A DNA stretch of 64,000 nucleotides, from assembly GCF_031458095.1 (NCBI RefSeq), contig NZ_JAVDXU010000002.1:124001-188000 (forward strand), written 5' to 3'. The notes under the pieces were generated by a model. That model saw only the letters and a list, made by a program, of their open reading frames with translations. It was not told where the DNA came from and made no database searches. A program made the translations under genes and the position numbers. The DNA comes from Pelomonas saccharophila_A. Its GTDB lineage: Bacteria; Pseudomonadota; Gammaproteobacteria; Burkholderiales; Burkholderiaceae_C. Shown one piece after another: positions 17,151 through 25,221 of this stretch (position 1 is the first letter of the stretch; the number at the start of each line of letters is the position of its first letter).

Positions 17151-18061
17151 CCATGGCCCTGCCCACCCACGTCAAGATCCTCGATGTCGGCCCGCGCGAC
17201 GGGCTGCAGAACGAGAAGGAGAACGTCGCCACCGAGCACAAGGCGACGCTGGTCGCCATGCTGCAGGACGCGGGGCTCAAGGAGATCGAGGTCACCAGCT
17301 TCGTGTCTCCGAAGTGGGTGCCGCAGATGGGCGACAACGCGGCCGTGATGGCCGCCATCGCGCGCAAGCCGGGTGTGCGCTACTCGGTCCTGGTGCCCAA
17401 CACCAAGGGCCTGGAGCCGGCGCTGGCGACCCAGCCCGACGAGATCCTGGTCTTCACCGCGGCCAGCGAGGCCTTCACGCAGAAGAACATCAACTGCTCC
17501 ATCGCCGAAAGCCTGGAGCGCTTCGCGCCCGTCATCGCAGGCGCGCATGCGGCCGGCATCAAGGTGCGCGCGGCCCTGTCCTGCTCGCTGGGCTGTCCCT
17601 ACGAGGGCGAGATCACCGCGACCCAAGTCGAGCGTGTCGTGAAGCCGCTGCGCGAGCTGGGCGTGGACGCCATCGACATCGCCGACACCATCGGCGTCGG
17701 CACGCCGCGCAAGGTGCAGGCCGCGATGGAGAGGGCGCTCAAGCACTTCCCGCTCGCCGAGGTCTCGGGCCATTTCCATGACACCTATGGCCAGGCCCTG
17801 ACCAATATCTACGCCAGCATGGAGCTGGGCGTACACAGCTTCCACGCCAGCGTGGCGGGCCTGGGCGGCTGCCCCTATGCCAAGGGCGCGACGGGCAATG
17901 TGGCGACGGAAGACGTCGTCTTCATGCTGAATGGCCTCGACATCACGACGGGCATCGATCTCGACAAACTGGTCGACGCCGGCGCCTTCATCTCCGGCGT
18001 GCTGGGCCGCCCGCCGGTGTCGCGGGTGGCCCGCGCCGTCCTCGCCAAGCGCGCCGGCTGA
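17147..18061 (+). CDS. liuE: Hydroxymethylglutaryl-CoA lyase
   Basis: A 304-residue TIM-barrel lyase that splits HMG-CoA into acetyl-CoA and acetoacetate, the last step of leucine degradation. The catalytic DVGPRDGLQNE holds R17 and D18. The metal and cysteine-loop signature SVAGLGGCPYAKGATGN is near residues 235-250. The ATG at 17147 overlaps the previous stop (ATGA); a second ATG at 17153 is possible. This is the last gene of the operon. Isovaleryl-CoA dehydrogenase (liuA) is not in the window. Confidence 0.95.
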   Translation: MTMALPTHVKILDVGPRDGLQNEKENVATEHKATLVAMLQDAGLKEIEVTSFVSPKWVPQMGDNAAVMAAIARKPGVRYSVLVPNTKGLEPALATQPDEILVFTAASEAFTQKNINCSIAESLERFAPVIAGAHAAGIKVRAALSCSLGCPYEGEITATQVERVVKPLRELGVDAIDIADTIGVGTPRKVQAAMERALKHFPLAEVSGHFHDTYGQALTNIYASMELGVHSFHASVAGLGGCPYAKGATGNVATEDVVFMLNGLDITTGIDLDKLVDAGAFISGVLGRPPVSRVARAVLAKRAG

Positions 18062-18231
18062 AAAATTTCATTCGATTGCAACGGATCTGACGTGTCGGTT
18101 GTCACAACTGACTGCCCAAAAAACTTGCACAAGGCCTGCCGAGCCCGGCTGTAATCCGCCCCGTCACAAAAACAAGGACGTTGGGTTGGCCGGGGCGCAT
18201 TGGAGACGATGCGGGCCACTCGCGGTAGGCC

Positions 18232-19359
18232 ATGAACTTTCAGCCTCTGAGTCTGCACAAGACCCGCTTCCAGGCGGGCAAGCCCACGCCCTACGGCATC
18301 TTCGATGTCAGCGGGCGCCTGCTGCTGGCGCGTGGGCACCAGTTCGAGAGCAGCGAGCAGCTGGAGAAGCTGATCGAGCGCGAAGCGACGGTGGATGTGC
18401 GCGAGTTCGACGACCCGGCGCGCAAGATTGCCAACGCGCGGCGCGACCAGTTGCCCGCGTACTGGGATGAAAGCATGGGTGAAGTGGGGCGACTGCTGCG
18501 CGCCAGCCCGACCAGCGACTTCACGCAGTCGCTCGACCAAGCCTCCAAGCCGCTGCTAGCCCTCATCGAGCGCGACCCCGACCTGGCCATCCTGCAGGCC
18601 GTGCGCACCGAGGCGGTCGATGGCGGTCCGACGTCCTACGCCAGCCGCCACGCCGTGCACACGGCCACTGCAGCCTGCCTGGCGGCCACGCGGCTGGGCT
18701 GGTCGGCGCAGCAGCGCCAATGCGTGCTGCGCACCGCGCTGACGATGAACATCGCCATGGCCGAACTGCAGAACAAGCTGGTGACCCAGGTGTCGCCCGT
18801 CACGCCGCTGCAACGCGCCGAGATCGAGTCCCATCCCGAGCGCAGCGCCGCCATGCTGGAGATGGCCGGTGTGACGGACAGCGACTGGCTGGAGGCCGTG
18901 CGCCAGCATCACGAGGAGCACGACGGCAGCGGTTATCCGCGGCGGCCGGTCAAGATCAACGAAGTGGCCCAGCTCATCCACAGCGCCGACTGCTTCACCG
19001 CCAAGCTCAGCCCGCGCCTGAAGCGCCCGCCCATGCTGGCGGACGCCGCGGCGCGGCTGCAATACCAGTGCGCCAAGGGCGATGCGCTGACCGCGGCCCT
19101 CATCAAGGAGTTCGGCCTGTATCCACCGGGCTGCACGGTGCGCCTGAAGTCGGGCGAGGTCGGCATGGTGATGAAGCGCGGCGACAGCGCCAACACGCCG
19201 CTGGTGGCCGTGCTGACGGACCGCCAGGGCCATCTGCGCATCGACCCCGCCAGGCGCGACACGGCCAAGGCGGAGTTCGGCATTGCCGCCGTGGTACCGC
19301 TGGCGGGGCTGAAAGTCCGCGTCGGCCTGGAAAAACTCATCCAAGCCGTACCCGACTGA
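18232..19359 (+). CDS. HD-GYP-like domain protein lacking the HD doublet
   Basis: A 375-residue cytoplasmic protein. The N-terminal third resembles the region found before many HD-GYP phosphodiesterase domains (GIFDVSGRLLLARG). The domain keeps H140 (YASRHAVHTA), H201-P, H226-H227 and DGSGYP (231-236). Where active enzymes have HDIGK it reads TMNIAM (171-176), so the HD metal ligands are replaced by Met172-Asn173, and the later ADxFDA motif reads ADCFTA. I infer loss or change of cyclic-di-GMP hydrolysis and a possible binding or scaffold role. A preceding 170-bp gap has a weak promoter-like TTGCAC at 18125. Repeat copy C follows. Confidence 0.8.
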   Translation: MNFQPLSLHKTRFQAGKPTPYGIFDVSGRLLLARGHQFESSEQLEKLIEREATVDVREFDDPARKIANARRDQLPAYWDESMGEVGRLLRASPTSDFTQSLDQASKPLLALIERDPDLAILQAVRTEAVDGGPTSYASRHAVHTATAACLAATRLGWSAQQRQCVLRTALTMNIAMAELQNKLVTQVSPVTPLQRAEIESHPERSAAMLEMAGVTDSDWLEAVRQHHEEHDGSGYPRRPVKINEVAQLIHSADCFTAKLSPRLKRPPMLADAAARLQYQCAKGDALTAALIKEFGLYPPGCTVRLKSGEVGMVMKRGDSANTPLVAVLTDRQGHLRIDPARRDTAKAEFGIAAVVPLAGLKVRVGLEKLIQAVPD

Positions 19360-19366
19360 CGCATTG

Positions 19367-19660
19367 CGGGCCGAGCGCTGGGCCTGCCATGGGCCAGAGG
19401 CCCATGGCCTTCCGTAGGCACAACCAGTCCGCAGGGACTGCTTGTGTCCGACTCCAGTTCGCCGAGCCGGCCCGCCTTTGGCGATGTGCTTGCGGCTCAA
19501 TGCCGCAAGCATCGCCGTCCCCTCGGGGGCTGAGGCCGGACACGGCAAGTCCTGTGGACTTGGCGTGCCTGCCGAAGAGCAGCCGCTCCGTCGGCTGCGC
19601 GGTCTGCAAGACCGATCAGACTTGCCGGCGTTCAGCCGAGCAAGGCTGGGCGAGGGGTCT
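19367..19660 (+). repeat. Modular hairpin repeat, copy C (longest form)
   Basis: Holds both insert modules. Module 1 has the perfect stem CCATGGGCC (19387-19395) with GGCCCATGG (19399-19407). Module 2 contains CAAGTCC and GGACTTG arms. The 105 bases 19511-19615 match copy D (25295-25399) with one mismatch. The outer pair is CCCCTCG (19519-19525) with CGAGGGG (19651-19657), the latter ending 5 nt from the stop of the convergent NTF2-like gene. The element fills nearly the whole 303-bp gap between the two convergent genes. Confidence 0.88.
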
Positions 19661-19662
19661 CA

Positions 19663-20088
19663 CTAAGCCCGCAACTCCCACAGCACATTGACGATGCGCC
19701 AGCGCCCGTCCTCCTGGGCCAGGTGCATGTAGTCGATCCAGCTCTCGGCATCGACGCGCACGCTGGCCGTGCGGCCGAAGATGTCGAGAATCTTCACGTC
19801 GGCGCGCTTGCCGGTCTCGGGCTTGCCGGCCCGCGCCCGCGTCGCCTGCACCAGCGTCATCGCGCCCATGGTCTGCAGCGAACTGCGGCCGTCGGGGCGG
19901 CGCGCGACGATGCGCTTGGCCAGCTCAGGATGCAGCGAGCGCTCCATGCGCGCCGCGTCGCCGGCATACCAGCCCTCGATGTAGTCGCGCGCGCAGGCCT
20001 CGATGGCGGCGGCCTCGGGTTCGGCGGCGGTCGCGGCGGTGGAGGCCGCGGCCAGGGCCGCGCTGCTCATGAAGATGCGTCGTTGCAA
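19663..20088 (-). CDS. Exported NTF2-like / lumazine-binding-like protein
   Basis: A 141-residue protein with a short signal peptide (SSAALAAASTAATAAEP) and one NTF2/SnoaL-like fold domain of the putative lumazine-binding type. The family pattern is visible: ARDYIEGWYAGDAARMERSLHPEL at the start, split as helix then loop, and the closing strand DGRWRIVNVLWE. Such domains serve as small-molecule binders or enzymes of many kinds, so no function is assigned. It is convergent with the HD-GYP-like gene across repeat copy C. Confidence 0.75.
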   Translation of the reverse strand: MQRRIFMSSAALAAASTAATAAEPEAAAIEACARDYIEGWYAGDAARMERSLHPELAKRIVARRPDGRSSLQTMGAMTLVQATRARAGKPETGKRADVKILDIFGRTASVRVDAESWIDYMHLAQEDGRWRIVNVLWELRA

Positions 20089-20159
20089 GATGGGCTCCGT
20101 TCAGGCTGGAACGGCGCGCAGCATCGCAGCAAGGGCCACGGCGCGGAAGTGACTTCCGT

Positions 20160-22415
20160 TCAGCTCAACCGATCCAGCGCATTCTCGATCTGCCCCCGCT
20201 CATGGTCGCCCATGCCGCGGCCGGCACGGCGCAGGCGTTCGATCAAGGCCGCGTCGACGGGCTTGGACTGGCCCAGCTTCTCGGCCACGCGCAGCAGCAC
20301 TTGCAGGCGCTCGAAGCCGCCCTCCATGCTCTCGGCGCTGGCCAGCACCCGCTCCAGGCCGGCCGTGCCAAGACGGGGCCGGTCGAGCAGCTTGTTGAGC
20401 GCCTCGCGCCGCTCGAAGCCGCCACCGATGCCGCCCGCGGCGCGCGCATAGGCGTCGACGAGATCGGCCTCGTCGCCCTGCAGGCGCTGGACCACGGCAC
20501 CCAGGGCCTCGCGCTTCTCGAAGTCGCCCTCGATATGCGTCGCCGCCTGCAGGGCCGCGGCGAGCACGGCGGGCTGGGGCGTGGCCGACACCTGGGCCTC
20601 GATGGCCGAGCGCAATTCAAAGTCACCGCCGATGTGGCCGACGGCCTGGCCCCAGGCCGCCAGCACGGCCGGGCTGGTGAGGAGACGGGGGGCCAGCGCA
20701 GCCAGGGCCTCGCGGCGCTCGAAGTCGCCATCGATGCCGGCCGCAGCAGCCAGCCAGGCCAGCTGCTGGGGCTCGGTGAGCGGCTGGCGCGCGATGGCGC
20801 TCAAGGCTTCACGGCGCTCGAACGCGCCCTGCAAACCTGCAGACGCGGTGATGAGGCGCTCCACGGCCCCCACGGGAAGCGCGCCGTCGAGCTTGAGTGC
20901 GGACTCGATGCGACGGCGGCGCTGGAAGTCCTCCCTGGCGCTCTCGATATCGGCCAGCACGGCGTCGATGCCGCCGCGGGCGAACAGTTTCCTGGCGCGC
21001 ACCAGCGGGTCGGTCAGGCTCTCGGCCATGCGCTGCACGGCCTTGCCCCACCACTGCCGTCCTGCTTCGTCCAGCGGCCGGCTGTCGTTGCCGACGCGGT
21101 ACTCGCGCTCGATGCGGCCCTCGCCCATGGACTTCAACACCATCTCGCGCGTCAGCCCGCCCTCGCGCTCCTTCACCGTCAGCGTGCCGGTCAGGGTCTG
21201 CACCTCGTCCTCGGCGTCGTTGAAGGCCACCTTGCCATCCAGCACCACCGCGAAACTGCCACCCGGATAGCGGCTGTAGATGCGCGTGCCGCGCACCGAG
21301 AAGGCCATGCTGTCGCCCAGGCCGCCGAAGTCCAGGCGCTCCAGCAGACTGCGCCCATCGGTGTGGCTGACGACAACGGCCGGCATGGCGACGAGGGCGA
21401 CCAGGATGATGCCCACCAGGCCCCAGCGCACGCCGCGGCGCTCACGAGGCGTCTCGTCATCGCTCCTCAGCAAGCGGCGCACGCGGGCCAACAGCGGCGA
21501 GCCCGCGCTCGCCGCGCCGCAGGCCAGAGCCGGCCCGTGGCGGCCGCCCTGGGCCTTCAGGGCCTCGGCGCAGCGCAGCAGGCTTTGCGCCAGGGCCAGG
21601 CGCTGGCCCGAGGGCTGGGCCGCCGCGGCATCGCAGGCCAGCTCGGCCAGCAGGTCCAGGCGCTGCAGGGCGATGCGGTTCAGGGCCTGCGGCCACAGCA
21701 GAGCCTTGATGACGGCGGCCAACAGGCGCCAGGCCGGGTCGCGGCGGCGCAAATGGGCCAGCTCGTGGCCGAGCACGGCCCGGGCCTCGTCATCGGGCAG
21801 GTCCAGGCACCAGGCCGGCAGGCAGAGCACGCGCCCCGGCGCCAGCAAGGGGCTGGCCCAACCGGCGCGGGCGTGGCGCAGGGCCGGCAGCGGCACACGC
21901 ATGTCGGCAGCCAGGTGCTCGGCCAGGCCATGCCAGCGGGCATCGGCCAGCTCCGGCAGGCGACACACGGCGCGGCGCAGCCAGGCCCATTGCAGGGCCA
22001 GGCCCAGCAGCATCAGCACGGCACCGGCCAGCCATGCCGCCACGAAGCCGACGGCGAGATCATGCGCCTTGGGCGCCAGCGAAGTGGCGATGGGCAGGGC
22101 GCCGAGCTGGGCGCTGGGTTGGGCAGCTGCAGGCGCCTCGACGACGAGGGGCCGCACATCAGTGGGCTGCGCCGCCACCTGCTGCGCGACGACCACGGGC
22201 CTTGCCGTGTCGGCCGGCGCGGTGGAGGCCGCGGGCAGCAGCGGCAGGCTGGCGCTGACGAGGCCGCCCAGCAGGGCCAGGCGCCACAGCGTCTCCTGCG
22301 TCGACGTGGCCATGCCGGCCAACCAGCCGGCACGCTCGGCCGCCCACAGGCCAGCGATCAACAGGCTGCTGTGCAGCAGATAGCTGCACAGCCAGGTCAG
22401 CAGCACATCGGTCAT
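20160..22415 (-). CDS. M56 (BlaR1-type) membrane metallopeptidase with C-terminal repeats
   Basis: A 751-residue membrane protein. N-terminal membrane helices (about 5-60 and 120-145) frame an M56 peptidase with zinc motif LGHELAHLRR (about 216). Another helix follows (VGIILVALVAMPAVVV, about 360). The rest is extracytoplasmic. No penicillin-binding SxxK/SxN/KTG sensor module is visible. Instead residues about 530-745 hold six or seven units of about 35 residues, each with a GxFExREAL-like motif (GAFERREAL, GDFERREAL, GDFELRSAI, GDFEKREAL, GGFERREAL, GGFERLQVL). Its start overlaps the stop of the BlaI-type regulator by 4 bp. By analogy with BlaR1/BlaI it probably senses envelope stress and inactivates that repressor. 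Confidence 0.85.
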   Translation of the reverse strand: MTDVLLTWLCSYLLHSSLLIAGLWAAERAGWLAGMATSTQETLWRLALLGGLVSASLPLLPAASTAPADTARPVVVAQQVAAQPTDVRPLVVEAPAAAQPSAQLGALPIATSLAPKAHDLAVGFVAAWLAGAVLMLLGLALQWAWLRRAVCRLPELADARWHGLAEHLAADMRVPLPALRHARAGWASPLLAPGRVLCLPAWCLDLPDDEARAVLGHELAHLRRRDPAWRLLAAVIKALLWPQALNRIALQRLDLLAELACDAAAAQPSGQRLALAQSLLRCAEALKAQGGRHGPALACGAASAGSPLLARVRRLLRSDDETPRERRGVRWGLVGIILVALVAMPAVVVSHTDGRSLLERLDFGGLGDSMAFSVRGTRIYSRYPGGSFAVVLDGKVAFNDAEDEVQTLTGTLTVKEREGGLTREMVLKSMGEGRIEREYRVGNDSRPLDEAGRQWWGKAVQRMAESLTDPLVRARKLFARGGIDAVLADIESAREDFQRRRRIESALKLDGALPVGAVERLITASAGLQGAFERREALSAIARQPLTEPQQLAWLAAAAGIDGDFERREALAALAPRLLTSPAVLAAWGQAVGHIGGDFELRSAIEAQVSATPQPAVLAAALQAATHIEGDFEKREALGAVVQRLQGDEADLVDAYARAAGGIGGGFERREALNKLLDRPRLGTAGLERVLASAESMEGGFERLQVLLRVAEKLGQSKPVDAALIERLRRAGRGMGDHERGQIENALDRLS

Positions 22416-22813
22416 CGCGTCTCTCCCTTGCGTTGCTTCAGCAGCGTCTGCAGTTCGGCCAATTCCTTGGCGTCGACGCCGCGCGCATCCAGCAGGTGGC
22501 TCACCAGCGCACTGGCGCGGCCGGCGAACAGGCTGTCGACCAGGCTGCCCACCATGGAGCGCTGCACGTCGGCCTGGGTCACGAGGGGTTGGTAGAGCAG
22601 CGCCCGCCCCTCACGGCGGCTGGCCAGCAGGCCGCGCTTCTCGAGCCGGGTCAGCAGCGTGGCCACCGTCGTGTGCGCCAGGTCGCGCTCGCCGCGCAGG
22701 GCTTCGGCCACCTCGGCCGTGCTGGCCTCGCCGCGCGCCCACAGCACGCGCATCAGGCTGAGCTGCAGCTCGCTCAGCGACACGTCCCCACCGCTGCCGA
22801 TGTCCTCGTCCAT
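22412..22813 (-). CDS. BlaI/MecI/CopY-family repressor
   Basis: A 133-residue winged-helix repressor. Family marks are LSELQLSLMRVLWARGEAS at the N-terminus, HTTVATLLTRLEKRGLL for the recognition helix and wing, and a C-terminal dimerisation helix (SLVDSLFAGRA). It heads an operon with the M56 membrane peptidase, the standard sensor-repressor pair in which the peptidase leads to repressor cleavage. A 36-bp dyad lies 5 bp before its start, fitting autoregulation. Nothing nearby resembles a beta-lactamase. Confidence 0.93.
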   Translation of the reverse strand: MDEDIGSGGDVSLSELQLSLMRVLWARGEASTAEVAEALRGERDLAHTTVATLLTRLEKRGLLASRREGRALLYQPLVTQADVQRSMVGSLVDSLFAGRASALVSHLLDARGVDAKELAELQTLLKQRKGETR

Positions 22814-22818
22814 TTGCG

Positions 22819-22854
22819 ATCTTCTACAGTTGTCGTACTACAAATGTAGAAGAT
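22819..22854. promoter_or_regulatory. Operator dyad of the BlaI-type repressor
   Basis: ATCTTCTACA (22819-22828) and TGTAGAAGAT (22845-22854) are perfect 10-bp inverted repeats 16 nt apart. The inner CTACAAATGTAG (22838-22849) is itself a perfect palindrome, and CTACAGTTGTCG (22824-22835) is a partial one. TACA-TGTA dyads are the known BlaI/MecI/CopY recognition type. It probably holds two dimers. Confidence 0.75.
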
Positions 22855-22889
22855 TCGATTGCAGGGGCGCAAGTGTCTTTTGGCAGGGG

Positions 22890-23357
22890 TCAGGGCGGCG
22901 GTGGATGACCCGCCGGATTACGCAGCCGCTGGCTGAACCACCACAGATGGCCGTCGGGATCGACGCAGCCATAGCTGCGGTCGGTCCAATAGTCGGCGCC
23001 GTAGTCGTTGTTGGTCAGCTCGAAGGTGATGCGCGCGCCGGCGGCGCGGGCCTGGGCGCAATGGGCGTCGACGTCGTCCACATAGAGGAAGAGGCTCTGG
23101 GTGTTGGCGCCGCCGGCGGCCTTGGGCGAACGCAGCGGCGCACCGAAGCGCACCTCGCGCTCGACACTGCCCTCGGCCACCATCAGGATGGCCTCGCCAT
23201 AGCGCAGCTCGCTGTGCATGACGCTGCCGTCGGGCGCGTCGACGACGAGCTCGACCTCGAAGCCAAAGGCCTTCTGGTACCAGTCGATGGCTTCGCGGGC
23301 GTTCTCGCAATAGATGGCCGACGACAGTCGCGGCCAGCCGGGTGGGGTGGGTTTCAT
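22890..23357 (-). CDS. VOC (glyoxalase/bleomycin-resistance) superfamily protein
   Basis: A 155-residue protein of the VOC fold, PhnB-like. The paired beta-alpha-beta-beta-beta units are visible: AIYCENAREAIDWYQKAFGF then FLYVDDVDAHCAQARAAGA, closing with GCVDPDGHLWWFSQR. The start at 23357 (MKPTPPGWP) is chosen because the fold begins within 15 residues; longer frames upstream overlap the divergent gene's promoter. Members bind metals or small molecules, and the substrate here is unknown. It is divergent from the YCII-domain gene with a 64-bp gap. Confidence 0.82.
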   Translation of the reverse strand: MKPTPPGWPRLSSAIYCENAREAIDWYQKAFGFEVELVVDAPDGSVMHSELRYGEAILMVAEGSVEREVRFGAPLRSPKAAGGANTQSLFLYVDDVDAHCAQARAAGARITFELTNNDYGADYWTDRSYGCVDPDGHLWWFSQRLRNPAGHPPPP

Positions 23358-23421
23358 CGCGGTCTCGCGGGAGCTGGGGTGCGGTTCAATCCTCGCATCG
23401 CGACTGCCACGCCACCACACC

Positions 23422-23880
23422 ATGAAGCGAACTGCTGCCGCCTGCGCCCTCGCCCTGCTGGCCGCCCTGCCCGTCCAGGCCCAGGAAGCCCCGGCCACCT
23501 ATGACGCCGCCAAGGCCCAGGCCTGGGGCGCCAACGACCAGGGCTTGCGGTCCTACACCTTCGTGCTGCTGAAGACCGGTCCCAAGAAGATGCCCGATGG
23601 GCCCGAGCGCGATGCGATGTTCAAGGGTCATTTCGCCAACATGGAGCGCCTGGCCAAGGAGGGCCTGCTCGTCTATGCCGGTCCGCTGGACGGCCAGAAC
23701 GGCCTGCGCGGCCTCTTCATCTTCGCCACCAAGGACCTGGAGGTGGCCCGCAAGGCCGTCGACAGCGACCCCGTCATCGTCAACGGCGAGATGGTGGCCG
23801 ACATCCACCGCCACTTCGGCTCGGCCGCCCTGCTGTCGGTCAACGAGTGGCACCCCAAGCTGATCAAGCCCAAGCCCTAG
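23422..23880 (+). CDS. Exported YCII-domain protein
   Basis: A 152-residue protein with a clear signal peptide (ALALLAALPVQAQE) followed by a YCII-type ferredoxin-like domain (about 40-140). Visible marks are YTFVLLKTGP, the central HFANMERLAKEGLLVYAGPL, FIFATKDLEVARKAVDSDPV and a late VNEWHP. YCII domains are usually cytoplasmic, often in small enzymes or next to sigma factors, so export is less common. Function unknown. It is convergent with the phosphofructokinase gene; the 47-bp gap holds an imperfect GC-rich hairpin (GGAGGGGGC with GCGCCCTCC). Confidence 0.78.
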   Translation: MKRTAAACALALLAALPVQAQEAPATYDAAKAQAWGANDQGLRSYTFVLLKTGPKKMPDGPERDAMFKGHFANMERLAKEGLLVYAGPLDGQNGLRGLFIFATKDLEVARKAVDSDPVIVNGEMVADIHRHFGSAALLSVNEWHPKLIKPKP

Positions 23881-23927
23881 GGAGGGGGCGGGCCCGCGCC
23901 GCTGCCAGCGCCCTCCGCTACGCTTGC

Positions 23928-25145
23928 TCAGCCCTTCTTCAGCACCTTGGCCACCCGGTTCGGCCTCAGCCGGAACGCGTCCGGCATGCCGGAGCCCAGC
24001 AGCGGCCGCAGGTAGAGGCGGAAGGCATCGGTCACGTCGGTGCCGCTGGCGGTGATGAACTCGTCCTCCATCGTGCGCGTCTTGCCCGCCACGGCGGCCA
24101 GTGGCAGCAGTTCGTAGTCGACCGAGTAGTAGCCGACGCGCTTGATGGCGACCGAGCCATCGCGGTCCCCATGGAAGGCGTATTGCACGGCCTTCTCGCC
24201 GACCTCTCTAGCTTCGCGCTGGTCGACGTCAGACACGCAGCCGAGGAAGCTGCGCTGCAGGTAGCCGAAGGTGTCGCCACGCACGCGCTTGATGCCGAGC
24301 TTGGCCTTGATCTCCTCGCACAGCAGGTCGGCCAGGGCGCCGGTGCCACTGAGCTGCACATTGCCATGGGCGTCGCGCTCCAGATCGCCCGCCAGCTTGG
24401 ACAGCATGGGGGCGCCCGAAGCATCGTGGATGCCCTCGCTGACGGCGATGACGCAGCGGCCGAAGCGTTCCTGGGTCGCCTTGACGTCGTGCAGGAACTG
24501 CTGGATGTCGAAGCTGCGCTCGGGCAGGTAGATGAGATGGGGGCCGTCGTCGTCGAACTTCTTGCCCAGGGCCGCGGCGGCGGTCAGGAAGCCGGCGTGG
24601 CGGCCCATGACAACGCCGACGTAGACGCCCGGCAGGGCCGAGTTGTCGAGATTGGCGCCGGCAAAGGCCTGGGCCACGAAGCGCGCCGCCGACGCATAGC
24701 CGGGCGTGTGGTCGTTGCCGACCAGGTCGTTGTCGATGGTCTTGGGGATGTGGATGCAGCGCAGCGGGTAGTTCGCCGCCTGGGCTTCCTCGGACACGAT
24801 GCGCACCGTGTCCGACGAGTCATTGCCGCCGATGTAGAAGAAGTGGGTGATGCCGTGGGCCTGCAGCACCGTGAAGATCTCGCGGCAGTAGGCGGCATCG
24901 GGCTTGTCGCGCGTGGAGCCCAGGGCCGAGGCCGGGGTGCTGGCCACCAGCTCGAGGTTGTGGCTGGTCTCCTGCAGCAGGTCGACGAAGTCCTCGTTGA
25001 CGATGCCGCGTACGCCATGGCGCGCGCCGTAGACGGCCGCCACGCCGGCCTGTCGCCGCGCTTCGAGCACGACGCCGACGAGGCTCTGGTTGATGACGGC
25101 GGTGGGGCCGCCGCCTTGGGCGACGAGGATCTTCGCGAGACTCAT
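23928..25145 (-). CDS. 6-phosphofructokinase, probably pyrophosphate-dependent
   Basis: A 405-residue phosphofructokinase interconverting fructose 6-phosphate and fructose 1,6-bisphosphate. Family motifs are AQGGGPTAVIN near the N-terminus, PKTIDNDL and GVVMGRHAGFL. The donor-site motif reads GGNDSSDT. ATP enzymes have GGDGS at this place, and a bulky acidic residue at the second position is the usual mark of pyrophosphate users, so I infer a reversible PPi-dependent enzyme. The length, above the roughly 320 of bacterial ATP enzymes, agrees. Pyruvate kinase and phosphoglycerate kinase also lie in this window but are not linked. Confidence 0.85.
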   Translation of the reverse strand: MSLAKILVAQGGGPTAVINQSLVGVVLEARRQAGVAAVYGARHGVRGIVNEDFVDLLQETSHNLELVASTPASALGSTRDKPDAAYCREIFTVLQAHGITHFFYIGGNDSSDTVRIVSEEAQAANYPLRCIHIPKTIDNDLVGNDHTPGYASAARFVAQAFAGANLDNSALPGVYVGVVMGRHAGFLTAAAALGKKFDDDGPHLIYLPERSFDIQQFLHDVKATQERFGRCVIAVSEGIHDASGAPMLSKLAGDLERDAHGNVQLSGTGALADLLCEEIKAKLGIKRVRGDTFGYLQRSFLGCVSDVDQREAREVGEKAVQYAFHGDRDGSVAIKRVGYYSVDYELLPLAAVAGKTRTMEDEFITASGTDVTDAFRLYLRPLLGSGMPDAFRLRPNRVAKVLKKG

Positions 25146-25221
25146 GAACGCTCCTGGGCTGTCGTCAATCGACGGCGCGAAGTTTAGGGGCCCGCGAGGT
25201 TCATGCAGCTTTCAAGTTGGT

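Noticed and set aside
19360..19662. Insertion sequence or sRNA gene in the gap between convergent genes
   Set aside because: No transposase frame, terminal inverted repeats or target duplication are visible. It is a copy of the modular repeat family. A promoter for an sRNA could not be seen.
20160..22813. Beta-lactam resistance locus suggested by the BlaI/BlaR1-like pair
   Set aside because: The membrane protein has no penicillin-binding sensor domain and no beta-lactamase gene is nearby.
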